Virus record (IMG/VR): IMGVR_UViG_3300044733_003504
Span: 1-37,433 of that record
Origin: a virus
Strand: one strand, 5' to 3'
DNA length: 37,433 nt
Shown: positions 1 through 8,207 of the stretch, piece by piece
Position numbering within the stretch: the first letter of the stretch is position 1
How the letters are laid out: each line of letters opens with the position of its first letter
Notes under the pieces: generated by a model
Seen by the model: only the letters and a program-made list of their open reading frames with translations
Databases searched by the model: none
Told to the model about the DNA's origin: nothing
Made by a program: the position numbers and the translations under genes

Positions 1-136
1 TTTGAATCTCTTCCGTTTTGTCAAAAACAAAAATAGCCTTGTTTCTTTGTTTTTCAACAACCATTTTAAACCCCTTTAATTTTAAATATGCCCCTAAATA
101 AAGATCACTTGTTGTATATCTTGTTTCTTGTTCCAT
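1..136 (-). CDS. DUF5659-like small protein, 3' part outside the window
   Basis: Reading the minus strand from an ATG at 136, an open frame runs off the window edge after about 45 residues. It begins MEQETRYTTSDLYLGAYLKL and continues with GFKMVV, then an aromatic FVFDKTEE. This pattern (a 'DLYLxAYLKxKGF' helix followed by a strand ending in FVF) is what I recall for DUF5659, a small domain of unknown function in phages and bacteria; the assignment is from memory of the pattern. A TATTTATA late-promoter-like box lies 26 bases upstream of the start. The gene is divergent from nothing nearby: the next gene (205-930) lies upstream on the same strand. It is partial because its 3' end is outside the window. 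Confidence 0.7.
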   Translation of the reverse strand, partial: MEQETRYTTSDLYLGAYLKLKGFKMVVEKQRNKAIFVFDKTEEIQ

Positions 137-154
137 TACTGTTTTTTTTCTTTT

Positions 155-162
155 TATAAATA
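155..162 (-). promoter_or_regulatory. TATTTATA late-promoter-like box
   Basis: Minus-strand TATTTATA (plus-strand TATAAATA) 26 bases before the ATG at 136, followed by an A-rich leader. It is one of eight similarly placed boxes in the window; the T4 late consensus is TATAAATA. Confidence 0.45.
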
Positions 163-204
163 TGTCTATTTTTTTTGTTTTCTAAAGTTTATTACATAAA
201 TTTT

Positions 205-930
205 TTAATTATATCTATATGAACATAATAAAATACTTCCTGTTGGAGGAGGAGTGTTAAATGTTATAATTTTTCCTGTTATTCTGTAATCAAACATATC
301 ACCTTCATCTTGTAATAAACCATTCAAATACAAGTGATCACTACCTTCCACAGGAGTTAATGATAATTCAAATACAGTATTGATTCCGTTAACAACACCC
401 ATCGGAACTTCATTATCGATAAAGTTAATTTCAGAGTAAGTTCTATATGATGCCAATAATCTACTGTTCGCAAATGGCGCAACATTAAACTCTATAGTTC
501 TTCCATAAATTAAATAATCAGCATTTATACCCTCTTTTTGTAAAAGACCGTTATAATAAATGCTTTCAGAATTAAATTCGGGTGTATATCTTAATGTAAA
601 AATCCTATTGACACCATCAACAGGATATAATACTTCTTTATCAACAAAATTTGGGTCACCACATTGAGCCGTACAATCAGACTTTAAAACTAAATCAGAA
701 TCGGTGATTCCGGTATAATACCAATACTCAACAACACCTTCGGTTGAACTAATGTATCGTCCTCCTGAAAATACAGTATCACCTGATAAAATACCGACAG
801 TAAGACCTACAACACGAAAAGAAAGATTAATTACCGAGTTGGCTTCAGTGGTCGAGGTATAGGGTCCATATCTATTATCTAAGATCTTGGGGGCTAGTGG
901 ATTTAAATTATCATTAATTTGAATTGCCAT
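205..930 (-). CDS. Tail fibre or adhesin protein with two tandem phage-tail repeat domains
   Basis: 241 residues, probably a virion surface protein. After an N-terminal region (residues 1-95) come two homologous domains of about 70 residues. Each starts with a V.NGxNxxFxL strand, has a central YLNGLLQ/YYNGLLQ with EG and DY, and ends in a SY(R) strand near 'ITFNTPPP'/'IEFNVAPF'. This NG...NGLLQ...DY...F..PP arrangement is common in small beta-sandwich modules of phage tail proteins; I know no defined biochemical role. The gene starts four bases after the stop of the fibre gene 934-2430 on the same strand, so it is co-transcribed as the last gene of a fibre operon running from 6116. The ATG at 930 has an A-rich leader and no Shine-Dalgarno. 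Confidence is high for coding and moderate for the role. Confidence 0.8.
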   Translation of the reverse strand: MAIQINDNLNPLAPKILDNRYGPYTSTTEANSVINLSFRVVGLTVGILSGDTVFSGGRYISSTEGVVEYWYYTGITDSDLVLKSDCTAQCGDPNFVDKEVLYPVDGVNRIFTLRYTPEFNSESIYYNGLLQKEGINADYLIYGRTIEFNVAPFANSRLLASYRTYSEINFIDNEVPMGVVNGINTVFELSLTPVEGSDHLYLNGLLQDEGDMFDYRITGKIITFNTPPPTGSILLCSYRYN

Positions 931-933
931 GTC

Positions 934-2430
934 TTAGAATAATCCGTTTCCTAGTGTTATTGTGTTTAGTGTTGTTGCGTAATTTCCTAAATAAATATAA
1001 AAACTAGCATTTGACCAATATCCCGATTCACTACTTACCAAACCGATTACACCAGGATCAAATAAACTTGTGGTCGACATTAAACCTTTGTTATCCGCCG
1101 CCACATACCATTGTGATTTTGGACCATAGGTTGACAAATGAGCAAACCACAAAAATTCTGTAGTTGCGTTATATGTTATGTGTAAATTATCTTGGGCGCT
1201 TAACAATACTTTATTTGCGGTTCCGTTTGATATTGAATCTATTACTGATTGGACCGTTGGTTCTATGTTCATTTTTCCATAGTAATATGGAAATATCCCT
1301 GTTATTGTTCTTGAAGACGAATCAAAGGAAGATGAACTTGACTGAGGTGCATTTGTAGATCTAACTTGAAATGGTCGTGTATCATCAACTCCTTTATTTG
1401 TTTTTTTTACCAAACCACTCGAGTAATTACCCCTACCTTTATATGTTGTTGTTGAACTTGTAATACCTGTTGGTATAACATAACTTTCATTATAGGATAC
1501 GCTAAAGGTATAATTTGGGTTATTTGGATCATTATATCCATATTGACTTGGTAAATTTGTTGTAGTTGCTGACGTTGGTGTTGTTGTTGAAGTTAAAGAA
1601 GTCGCGTTGTTTCTTATAATTTCTAAAAATGTAAAATTTCCTGCATCATTTTTTGTTGCCGTTACAATCAAATTACTCACATAAGTTGTCCCAACTTCTA
1701 CAGTTGAGTTTGAGTTGTTGATAGATATTGTTGGAATTGTATATGTTGGTTGTTGAGTTGGAAAAAACATATCGTCAAATATTTCAACTAATGTTTTTCC
1801 TGACAAACTTGAAACTGATGTTCCTGCCGGTAAACCCCCTATTGTCTGAGCCATTTGTAAAGAAGGGTCTAATAATGTGTTATATTCTGTAAAAAGAATG
1901 CCATTATCAACACCCAAACCTGTGTTAGCAGACACGCTTACAGAACTCGTAAATCCTGAGATCTCAACACTAGATCCATAATTGTTTATTAATTCTAATG
2001 TTGATTCCCCTTGATTGTATGTTCCACCTGTAATATAAGTGTCCGTTAACCCCGTGATTGTAATTAGTTCTCCTGAACTTTTTGATAGAGTTAAAGTTTG
2101 AGATGAATAATCTACCGTCCCCCCTGTAATATTATTTATGGTAATTGCTGATTGAGGAATTGTGTATAAAAAAATCTCTTGCCAATCCGATATTGTAAAG
2201 TCCCAAACACAATCTTTTAATTTGAAATATCTACTTCCACCATCAACACCTACGATCATACCCGATCTTCGTCGATCAAACGATACGTAATTAAGATCTG
2301 TTATGGAACTAACATTTCTTATACCATCGATTCCATATAAAGGATCGATTACGGCATATGTGTCTCTTGTGTCCATCGGCGAGATGAAACCCATAATTCC
2401 AACCCCACCGACACTACTAAAATCGGCCAT
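934..2430 (-). CDS. Probable tail fibre/adhesin protein
   Basis: 498 residues. The N-terminal 90 residues contain a compact domain with 'TRDTYAVIDPLYGIDGIRNV' and 'RRSGMIVGVDGGSRYFKL', a pattern I associate with N-terminal attachment modules of fibre-like proteins of Bacteroidetes phages (recalled, not searched). The middle (residues 95-200) is beta-rich and rich in Thr, Gly and Ser ('NITGGTVDYSS', 'GLTDTYITGGTY'), like trimeric fibre shafts. The C-terminal half (about 235-498) has Ser/Thr-rich immunoglobulin-like strands and a Tyr/Trp-rich tip, the usual place for receptor binding. There is no signal peptide or membrane segment. It sits between the Thr-Pro repeat protein upstream and the 241-residue tail protein downstream. 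A role in host recognition is inferred from architecture and neighbours. Confidence 0.75.
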   Translation of the reverse strand: MADFSSVGGVGIMGFISPMDTRDTYAVIDPLYGIDGIRNVSSITDLNYVSFDRRRSGMIVGVDGGSRYFKLKDCVWDFTISDWQEIFLYTIPQSAITINNITGGTVDYSSQTLTLSKSSGELITITGLTDTYITGGTYNQGESTLELINNYGSSVEISGFTSSVSVSANTGLGVDNGILFTEYNTLLDPSLQMAQTIGGLPAGTSVSSLSGKTLVEIFDDMFFPTQQPTYTIPTISINNSNSTVEVGTTYVSNLIVTATKNDAGNFTFLEIIRNNATSLTSTTTPTSATTTNLPSQYGYNDPNNPNYTFSVSYNESYVIPTGITSSTTTYKGRGNYSSGLVKKTNKGVDDTRPFQVRSTNAPQSSSSSFDSSSRTITGIFPYYYGKMNIEPTVQSVIDSISNGTANKVLLSAQDNLHITYNATTEFLWFAHLSTYGPKSQWYVAADNKGLMSTTSLFDPGVIGLVSSESGYWSNASFYIYLGNYATTLNTITLGNGLF

Positions 2431-2456
2431 TTAATTTAGTCTATATTCATAAAATA

Positions 2457-3932
2457 TTATACACATAACCACAAGTCAACCTCTGCGTGAGTTGAAACGT
2501 AGGTTCTATATACTTTATAAATAGTGGGATTACCAAAAATATCAGGGATAATTACGTCGGGTCTAGAAATAATTGGAACAACGAATCCTGCACATCCTTC
2601 AGAACTATTTCTAATGATAGATGGTTGATTCATAAATGAAGGTATCAACAAATATCCATAACCACTTCCACTTACAATTGGAATGTGGATGTCAGTTGAA
2701 TTAAAGGATTGAACGTTGTCTAATAAATTTTCTTGACCTTCAGTAAATGACGGAGTTTGAAGTTTTCCAAAATACAATGTTGGTGCAATTGCTGGTGAAG
2801 CTGTTGGAGTCGGTGTTAATGTTGGGGTAAATGTTGGTGTTACAGATGGTGTGATAGAAGGTGTTGGTGTAATTGTTTGTGTTGGTGTAGTCGTTGGAGT
2901 TACGGTAGGTGTTATAGTTGGAGTTACAGTAGGTGTTGGTGTAGGTGTAAATGTTGGAGTTGCGGTAATTGTAACTGTTGGTGTTGTTGTTGGTGTAATA
3001 GTTACTGTTGGAGTTGGTGTTACCCCTATGGTTGGAGTTACGGTTGGTGTTACGGTTAAAGTCGGAGTTATAGATGGTGATGGTGTATTAGTTGTTGTAA
3101 TTGTCGGAGTTGGGGTTACAGACGAACCTGGTGTTGGTGTAGGTGTTGGCGTAGGTGTGGTAGTTGGTGTTGGTGTTACGTCTGTCACAATTATCACATC
3201 AAACACGGCGCTTCCTGTATAACCTGATACTTCGGTATTTGTAACAATAACATCACCATCCAAATCGCTATAATTATGATCTATTATTGTTTCGCTATAT
3301 CCGGTTGTTTGACCTGATTCTACTATTGTTGATTTTGGAACTGAAATATGTGTTCCATCTTGCATCATCAATATACATTCATAATCTACACATGTTTCGT
3401 AAGGTAAAGTTATGTTGTAATTTACGATTGATTGAACTATGATTGAACCAGGAACCACATTTACATGAATTGTAACCACAAGATCTGTTGCGGATGGGCT
3501 TGGTGTCGGGAATGGAGTTATACATGGATTCCATGTTGGAGTCGGTGTTGGTGTTAAAGTTTTGGTCGGTGTTGGCGTCGGAGTCAGAGTCGATGTCGGT
3601 GTAGGACTAGGAATTTGACACGGATCAATTGTTGGTGTAGGAGTTGGTGTTGGCGTAGGTGTCTGTGTCGGAGTTTTTGTCGGAGTTATTGTTGGTGTCG
3701 GTGTTGGGGTTGGTCTAACAACATTTAAAAAATAAGGACAATTGGACGAAACAGGTTTTATAGTATATGTTCCGTAGATTTCTCTTGCGGGTATTAGTAA
3801 ATAAGGTTCGAATAAAAAAGGTAAAGTTATTTCACCAAAGTTTAAAACAACATTATCGTTGTCTGGTTTGAATAGGACTTCAGCCAATTCACCATCATAA
3901 AAAACACTATTGATTACTATACTTTGACTCAT
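2457..3932 (-). CDS. Thr-Pro repeat virion protein (long TPTPT linkers)
   Basis: 491 residues, no recognised enzyme domain. The N-terminal 70 residues form a globular beta-rich domain. Then follow two low-complexity segments of alternating Thr-Pro (residues about 73-142 and 250-390) around a folded domain (about 150-245, with CVDYECILMMQDG), and a C-terminal domain (about 395-491). Such TP stretches form extended, rigid, protease-resistant rods and are frequent O-glycosylation targets in other systems; that is general knowledge, and use here is inference. The gene stop is 27 bases before the start of the 498-residue fibre gene, and its start directly abuts the stop of the gene at 3933-6116, so it belongs to the same operon. 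Repeat length is probably unstable between strains because the DNA is a degenerate minisatellite. Confidence 0.8.
   Translation of the reverse strand: MSQSIVINSVFYDGELAEVLFKPDNDNVVLNFGEITLPFLFEPYLLIPAREIYGTYTIKPVSSNCPYFLNVVRPTPTPTPTITPTKTPTQTPTPTPTPTPTIDPCQIPSPTPTSTLTPTPTPTKTLTPTPTPTWNPCITPFPTPSPSATDLVVTIHVNVVPGSIIVQSIVNYNITLPYETCVDYECILMMQDGTHISVPKSTIVESGQTTGYSETIIDHNYSDLDGDVIVTNTEVSGYTGSAVFDVIIVTDVTPTPTTTPTPTPTPTPGSSVTPTPTITTTNTPSPSITPTLTVTPTVTPTIGVTPTPTVTITPTTTPTVTITATPTFTPTPTPTVTPTITPTVTPTTTPTQTITPTPSITPSVTPTFTPTLTPTPTASPAIAPTLYFGKLQTPSFTEGQENLLDNVQSFNSTDIHIPIVSGSGYGYLLIPSFMNQPSIIRNSSEGCAGFVVPIISRPDVIIPDIFGNPTIYKVYRTYVSTHAEVDLWLCV
2790..3180 (-). repeat. Degenerate minisatellite encoding Thr-Pro repeats (long block)
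   Basis: About 390 bases made of variants of GTTGGTGT/GGAGTTAC (plus-strand reading), i.e. codons ACN CCN on the minus strand, with occasional Ile, Val and Ser. The strong purine/pyrimidine and codon bias makes a spurious ORF on the plus strand. Confidence 0.85.
3508..3716 (-). repeat. Degenerate minisatellite encoding Thr-Pro repeats (short block)
   Basis: A second Thr-Pro coding stretch in the same gene, interrupted by short Cys-containing spacers (IDPCQIPSP and WNPCITPFP). It lies N-terminal of the folded middle domain. Confidence 0.8.
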
Positions 3933-6116
3933 CTACGTATTAATTATTGTGTATGTAAAATCATTAGGAATACATACCGATGTGTCACATACAGGACAAT
4001 CGGGATCAAACATATTAAAATTTGTTTTCACGATTTGGAAATTATGTTTAACTTCGGGAGAAGACAACGGTTCGGTGTAAAATCTAAACTGTGAAATCGC
4101 ACCATCAAAAGTTCCTGCAAAATTTTGTTCTAACAAAATGTGAGTTTTTAACTTATTCAACGTGGTCGCACTTAAAACATTCTCAGGAAAACATTCCGGG
4201 TCTTGTATGTAGTCCCCAACATTAAGAGAGGTGCAAGCCGACAAAGTTAAATTTTCGTGAAGTCCTTGAGTTCCACCACCCCAAGACATGTTAAAAGGAA
4301 CTCCAACTTGTTTTTCTTTATCGGTATCTAAAGCTCGTGGAATGACTTCTTCAAAATTTTCCACAGTGTAAAAAATTCTACCGTTTATATAAATTTTCAA
4401 ACGACCTAATCTAAATTTAGTTTCGTCCAACCAAGTTTGATTTAACTGAACAATCTCCACTTGACCAGGAATTTCATAACCATTTGTATATGGTGGTTGT
4501 ATTAAACTAATTGAATTGTTAGCCAAACTTTGTAATAACTCGACTCTCGTTATTTGATCCAAACCACCAAACCATCTTAAATCACAAAAATCTAAAAAAG
4601 TGTATCGTTCCCAAACCACATCAATTAAAAACCAATGTTCAAAGTCTAACCAAACAGGATTTACCTCTAAGCAATATGGGTAAATTGGTGGAGTGCAAAT
4701 ATCAACTATAGTATATCCTGTAACATAAGTTTGACCCGTTATACAAGACCCCGTTGTTTCACATTCACCGGTAATTTTAATTGCTCTAATACCAATACCA
4801 GGATTTTTTGGGTCACCACATAATCTAAATGAAATGTTATTTGACAAGTCATCCATTTTGGGATCTTTTTCACAAGTATCTTCTATTGAGTAAAATGTTG
4901 ATGATGGTGTAGATGGAGGACATCCACAAGTATCACAACCACAACTTGGGCAAGATGTGCAACAAGGTTTGGTTGGACAAGGTATAACATTTGATGGTGC
5001 ATCGCATGGTGGTGTTGGACTTGGAGTTGGGGTAGGTGTTGGTGTTGGAATTGTTATTCCCGAACAAACATGAGGAAAACACATCCATCCACATTTCAAA
5101 CAAGGATCTAAATTACATCCACAACCACAAGTTAATTGTCTTTCCACACTTCCATTACACAAATTACAACCATAATTGACATGTGGGTCGTATTCCTCAC
5201 CAATTGGTCTTGGTGGATATACATAGATACATCTACTGTTTTCTACAGAATAATCACAACAAGCACATGTTTCTTCACAAGTTAAACCTGAAGTTACTCT
5301 AACATAATCTTTATCACATTTTGGTGATCCGTCGGCATAATGGTAAAATTTATTTTCAGCCCGATTACCCATATAAAAAAATGTGTTTTTGTTATTTGGG
5401 TAAATTTGATTTAAAGTGGTATAACCTGGTGGAGGAACAAATTCGTCAGAAAATCTTGGTTTTAAAATCATTTCTACAGTCCACCCCTTATTCATTCTTT
5501 CGGGTAAAATGTCATAGTCATAACCAAACAACTTATAAAACCCTTGATAAAAACCACCATACAATTCAACATATCTACCTATCACAGGAGCAACTTTAGA
5601 AATCATTTGATATGTTGTATAATAAGGAACTCCTGAAAACTTATGATTTGAAGGGACATTTGTTGTTGTTTGAAAAAACTTCATTCGTCTATCAAAATAA
5701 AGTCTTTGGAATTTTAACTGATCGCTAAATAAACCATTTGTAAAAACTATACTATCTCCTTTAATTTTTGAAACTAAACCATTATCAACACCTGTCAATC
5801 CAATATCACAAGAAGTGCTCGAGCTAAAACAACTTAAATTTAAATTTTCGGGTTGGTAATAAGTTTCTGAAACAATTATGTTATTGGGATTATAAATTCC
5901 ATATGTTAAATTTAAGTTTTGTGTTGTGAGGGGACTATTTAAATTAAGATTAATTGGTAATTTCCTTCCGTCATCCGCCCCAATAATAAAAGGAGAAAAA
6001 ACAACTTCCTGATTGTAATCAACTTCATCAGACGCCAAAGACATGTCTTGCCCGTCATAAATAACTTGCAACTTTAACTTTGGGTAGTTATATTGATTTA
6101 TATTTTGATACGACAT
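3933..6116 (-). CDS. Large Cys-rich tail/fibre protein, possibly LamG/concanavalin-like
   Basis: 727 residues. The N-terminal region (1-75) begins with a short beta domain (YPKLKLQVIYDGQDMSL). Residues about 170-265 and 440-700 have the Trp/Tyr/Phe-rich strand pattern of concanavalin-like jellyrolls ('WTVEMILKPRF', 'LGRLKIYINGRIFYTVENF', 'FDGAISQFRFYTEPLS'), typical of LamG/laminin-type ligand-binding modules. Between them, residues 267-395 hold more than 20 cysteines in CxxC and CC pairs, plus a short TPTPTPTPSP linker. It is the first gene of the fibre operon: a TATTTATA box ends 10 bases upstream of the ATG at 6116, divergent from the gene at 6170. A structural or adhesin role is inferred; the lectin-like reading is by pattern only. 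Confidence 0.75.
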   Translation of the reverse strand: MSYQNINQYNYPKLKLQVIYDGQDMSLASDEVDYNQEVVFSPFIIGADDGRKLPINLNLNSPLTTQNLNLTYGIYNPNNIIVSETYYQPENLNLSCFSSSTSCDIGLTGVDNGLVSKIKGDSIVFTNGLFSDQLKFQRLYFDRRMKFFQTTTNVPSNHKFSGVPYYTTYQMISKVAPVIGRYVELYGGFYQGFYKLFGYDYDILPERMNKGWTVEMILKPRFSDEFVPPPGYTTLNQIYPNNKNTFFYMGNRAENKFYHYADGSPKCDKDYVRVTSGLTCEETCACCDYSVENSRCIYVYPPRPIGEEYDPHVNYGCNLCNGSVERQLTCGCGCNLDPCLKCGWMCFPHVCSGITIPTPTPTPTPSPTPPCDAPSNVIPCPTKPCCTSCPSCGCDTCGCPPSTPSSTFYSIEDTCEKDPKMDDLSNNISFRLCGDPKNPGIGIRAIKITGECETTGSCITGQTYVTGYTIVDICTPPIYPYCLEVNPVWLDFEHWFLIDVVWERYTFLDFCDLRWFGGLDQITRVELLQSLANNSISLIQPPYTNGYEIPGQVEIVQLNQTWLDETKFRLGRLKIYINGRIFYTVENFEEVIPRALDTDKEKQVGVPFNMSWGGGTQGLHENLTLSACTSLNVGDYIQDPECFPENVLSATTLNKLKTHILLEQNFAGTFDGAISQFRFYTEPLSSPEVKHNFQIVKTNFNMFDPDCPVCDTSVCIPNDFTYTIINT

Positions 6117-6126
6117 CTGTTTTCCT

Positions 6127-6134
6127 TATAAATA
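6127..6134 (-). promoter_or_regulatory. TATTTATA late-promoter-like box for the fibre operon
   Basis: Minus-strand TATTTATA followed by AGGAAAACAG and the ATG at 6116; 18 bases from box start to start codon. It sits in a 53-base divergent intergenic region shared with the box at 6148. Confidence 0.55.
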
Positions 6135-6147
6135 CCGCAATTCGAAG

Positions 6148-6155
6148 TATTTATT
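6148..6155 (+). promoter_or_regulatory. TATTTATT late-promoter-like box
   Basis: Plus-strand TATTTATTAAGAAAA, 22 bases before the ATG at 6170. The ten bases TATTTATTAA and the following GAAAA recur at 29544, and closely at 28052. Confidence 0.55.
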
Positions 6156-6169
6156 AAGAAAATTCTAAC

Positions 6170-7060
6170 ATGATTAAACTTAACGAAGAGTATTTTCAAA
6201 GTCCTTACTATTTTTATCTAAAAGAAAAGGGAAATAAAATCAATGTATATTTTGCTGTTGAGGAAACGATTACCGAATCAAGAAAAAATGACGAGGTTGT
6301 TGTTGTTGATAAAGAAGTTTTTAATGACATTCAAAAAGTTATTTCTAGTATATTAAAATCAGGAAAAAAATTATCAAAAAAATACGTTCATAAATTATTG
6401 GACAATAAAGCAAAATCTAAACATGCACCCGACGGCGAAATAGGTGAACTTGTAAATCCAGATGGGTCTGTTATAGGGTCTAGTATTCCTATTTTAAATC
6501 AAAGAAATTTGGCGAAAAAAACTATGGACCAAACGGTTCGTATGACAAAAGCAAATCAATTTCCTTTCATTCGTGTGTATTACGGTGAAGGTGAAGAAGT
6601 TGATGGGAAAATTTTGGATGAGGTTGATCAGTCCGAATCTTTTGGGTTTGAGGAAACTGAAGACGCTTCAACATATGATCAGGCAAATAAAATTATGAAA
6701 AAAATGGGTGTTGAAGATCCGTTTGAAAGAAATGAAAGATTAAAAAGATTAGGTTTTGATAGAAAATTGGATAAGGAGTTGAAAGGTGAGAAAAAAAGGG
6801 GCCAATGTAAAAATTGTTTTACCAAAAGAAGATTATCTGAATTAGAGATTGAAAAAATGAGTAAAATGATTGACGAAATTCTAATATCCAAAAAAACAAA
6901 AGACAAAGAGATCGTAAAGAAAGAAAAACCTGAAAAAAAAGAAAATGATAATGTGATGTCTAAATTGTTGATTAGAAACATAGAGGCAATTAAAAAACTT
7001 GCCGAAAAAGAAAATATAGATATTAATAAGTTAATTAAACATTTGAAACAAGGTGAATAG
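6170..7060 (+). CDS. Unknown protein, highly charged C-terminal half
   Basis: 296 residues, not recognised. Residues 1-60 look like a small alpha/beta domain (YYFYLKEKGNKINVYFAVEE). A middle part (about 95-155) has 'PDGSVIGSSIPI' and 'FPFIRVYYGEGEEVDGK'. Residues 170-296 are very rich in Lys and Glu and probably helical or coiled-coil, with one CKNC pair near residue 214. It is the first gene of a five-gene plus-strand operon that ends at the terminator at 8854; a TATTTATT box precedes it. Position beside the fibre operon and the late-type promoter suggest a virion or assembly role, which is inference only. The next gene starts with GTG inside its last codons. Confidence 0.75.
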   Translation: MIKLNEEYFQSPYYFYLKEKGNKINVYFAVEETITESRKNDEVVVVDKEVFNDIQKVISSILKSGKKLSKKYVHKLLDNKAKSKHAPDGEIGELVNPDGSVIGSSIPILNQRNLAKKTMDQTVRMTKANQFPFIRVYYGEGEEVDGKILDEVDQSESFGFEETEDASTYDQANKIMKKMGVEDPFERNERLKRLGFDRKLDKELKGEKKRGQCKNCFTKRRLSELEIEKMSKMIDEILISKKTKDKEIVKKEKPEKKENDNVMSKLLIRNIEAIKKLAEKENIDINKLIKHLKQGE

Positions 7061-7520
7061 TCAGTTATACAATAAAACAATAGAATTACCAAAAGAAGTC
7101 AAAGAATATCTTCAGACTTGCTTTGATCATATACCTAACTCCGATTCTAATATGGAAGGTCATAATAGAAACGAAGAGTTAAGAAATTCTGGTTATGTAA
7201 CTTATCAACAACTTGGGAGAATAAAAAATTGGTTTGATAATTATGATGGTGACGGAACCGACGCTCCATATATTCTAAATGGTGCTGATTACATGAGAAA
7301 TTGGGTAGAGTCAACCATTCAAGATTTACGAAAACAAACAACAACACATCAATCGGTTGAAGAAATTAAACCCGAAGAGATTGACGTAAAATTTATAAAA
7401 GATTTAGGACCAATCGCTGATATGTTAAGACCATCAAAAGAACATAGCACTTTTACACAAGATGTTAGAATTAAAGAAGACCTAGAAAGGATAAACCAAA
7501 TAATGAAACAAATAATTTAA
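7053..7520 (+). CDS. Unknown protein (GTG start)
   Basis: 155 residues, not recognised. The start is GTG at 7053, overlapping the previous gene by eight bases; no nearer ATG keeps the conserved-looking N-terminal helix (ELPKEVKEYLQTCFDHI). Residues 35-60 carry 'ELRNSGYVTYQQLGRIKNWF', a helical segment, followed by 'NYDGDGTDAPYILNGADYM', an acidic loop reminiscent of a Ca-binding loop but not a full EF-hand. The C-terminal third is charged and helical. The overlap implies translational coupling in the 6170-8831 operon. Function unknown. Confidence 0.7.
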   Translation: MNSQLYNKTIELPKEVKEYLQTCFDHIPNSDSNMEGHNRNEELRNSGYVTYQQLGRIKNWFDNYDGDGTDAPYILNGADYMRNWVESTIQDLRKQTTTHQSVEEIKPEEIDVKFIKDLGPIADMLRPSKEHSTFTQDVRIKEDLERINQIMKQII

Positions 7521-7521
7521 A

Positions 7522-7806
7522 ATGCAAACAGAAAGATTAGATTTTAGTCAACCTGCAAATGACTTGACTGCAATTGCAGATTTGCAAAGAAAAAGTTTGA
7601 TTGTGAAAAATGATTACAAAACACAAAATCCTTATTCATCAACAAACCCAGATGCTTTATCAGATGGAGATGAGTCAGGAAAAGGGACAGGAATTTTTTT
7701 AGACACAATTAATGGAGGTTCGTCAATTGATATTGTTGAAAGAAAAAATGAGATCAAACAAAACGAATATCAACCAAACAAACCTTATACTACACCATCA
7801 GCATAA
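7522..7806 (+). CDS. Small hydrophilic unknown protein
   Basis: 94 residues with no recognised domain. It is hydrophilic and low in aromatic residues, rich in Asn, Asp, Ser and Gln, with a Gly-rich centre (DGDESGKGTGIFLDTINGG), and is likely partly disordered. It follows the previous stop by one base and its TAA overlaps the ATG of the next gene (TAATG at 7804), so it is translated as part of the operon. Its repetitive 'YKTQNPYSSTNP' and 'YQPNKPYTTPS' segments resemble each other. Confidence 0.65.
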   Translation: MQTERLDFSQPANDLTAIADLQRKSLIVKNDYKTQNPYSSTNPDALSDGDESGKGTGIFLDTINGGSSIDIVERKNEIKQNEYQPNKPYTTPSA

Positions 7807-8201
7807 TGAAACTTTACAATACCTTAAATACTCTTATTTTAGAAGTGGCATCTATTGATCAGATCACTGATGCCATTAGAAGAAGAAGAGTTTGCGTTAT
7901 TTATTACAATGGTGATGAACCAGGTGGTAGAGGACTTAGGGTTATTGAGCCGGTATGTTTTGGTTATAGTAAAAAAGGAAACCCTGTGTTAAGGGCTTGG
8001 GATAGAGAGGGGGCGTCTCACAGAGCGTATTTAGGAAAAAAACCTTTACCAAGTTGGAGATTTTTTAGAGTCGATAAAATGGAATTTATTAGACCGACAC
8101 AAGAAACCTTTAACGAACCAAGACCCAACTATAACCCAAATGGTGACAAAAGCATGGAACGAGTTTTAATAAATGCAAAATTTGATAATGAAACAATTTA
8201 A
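7806..8201 (+). CDS. WYL-like domain protein with a possible capsid-targeting N-terminus
   Basis: 131 residues. Residues 17-105 match the outline of a WYL-type SH3-like beta-barrel: an entry helix (QITDAIRRRRVCVIYYNG), then 'GRGLRVIEPVCFGYSKKGNP', an 'LRAWD' strand, and 'WRFFRVDKMEFI' at the end, the FRxDKM feature typical of WYL proteins. WYL domains sense ligands or nucleic acid and regulate transcription or enzyme activity in bacteria and phages. No DNA-binding HTH is present, so it is a stand-alone module. The first 13 residues (MKLYNTLNTLILE) look like a T4 capsid-targeting peptide with an I-x-E cleavage site for the gp21 protease; this is inference. The start codon overlaps the preceding stop. 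Confidence 0.65.
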   Translation: MKLYNTLNTLILEVASIDQITDAIRRRRVCVIYYNGDEPGGRGLRVIEPVCFGYSKKGNPVLRAWDREGASHRAYLGKKPLPSWRFFRVDKMEFIRPTQETFNEPRPNYNPNGDKSMERVLINAKFDNETI

Positions 8202-8207
8202 ATATAT

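Noticed and set aside
2851-3222. Plus-strand Val-Gly repeat ORF
   Set aside because: Mirror image of the Thr-Pro coding repeat on the minus strand.
6679-7092. Minus-strand 137-residue hydrophobic ORF
   Set aside because: Antisense of Lys/Glu-rich coding sequence, giving a spurious Phe/Leu/Ser-rich protein.
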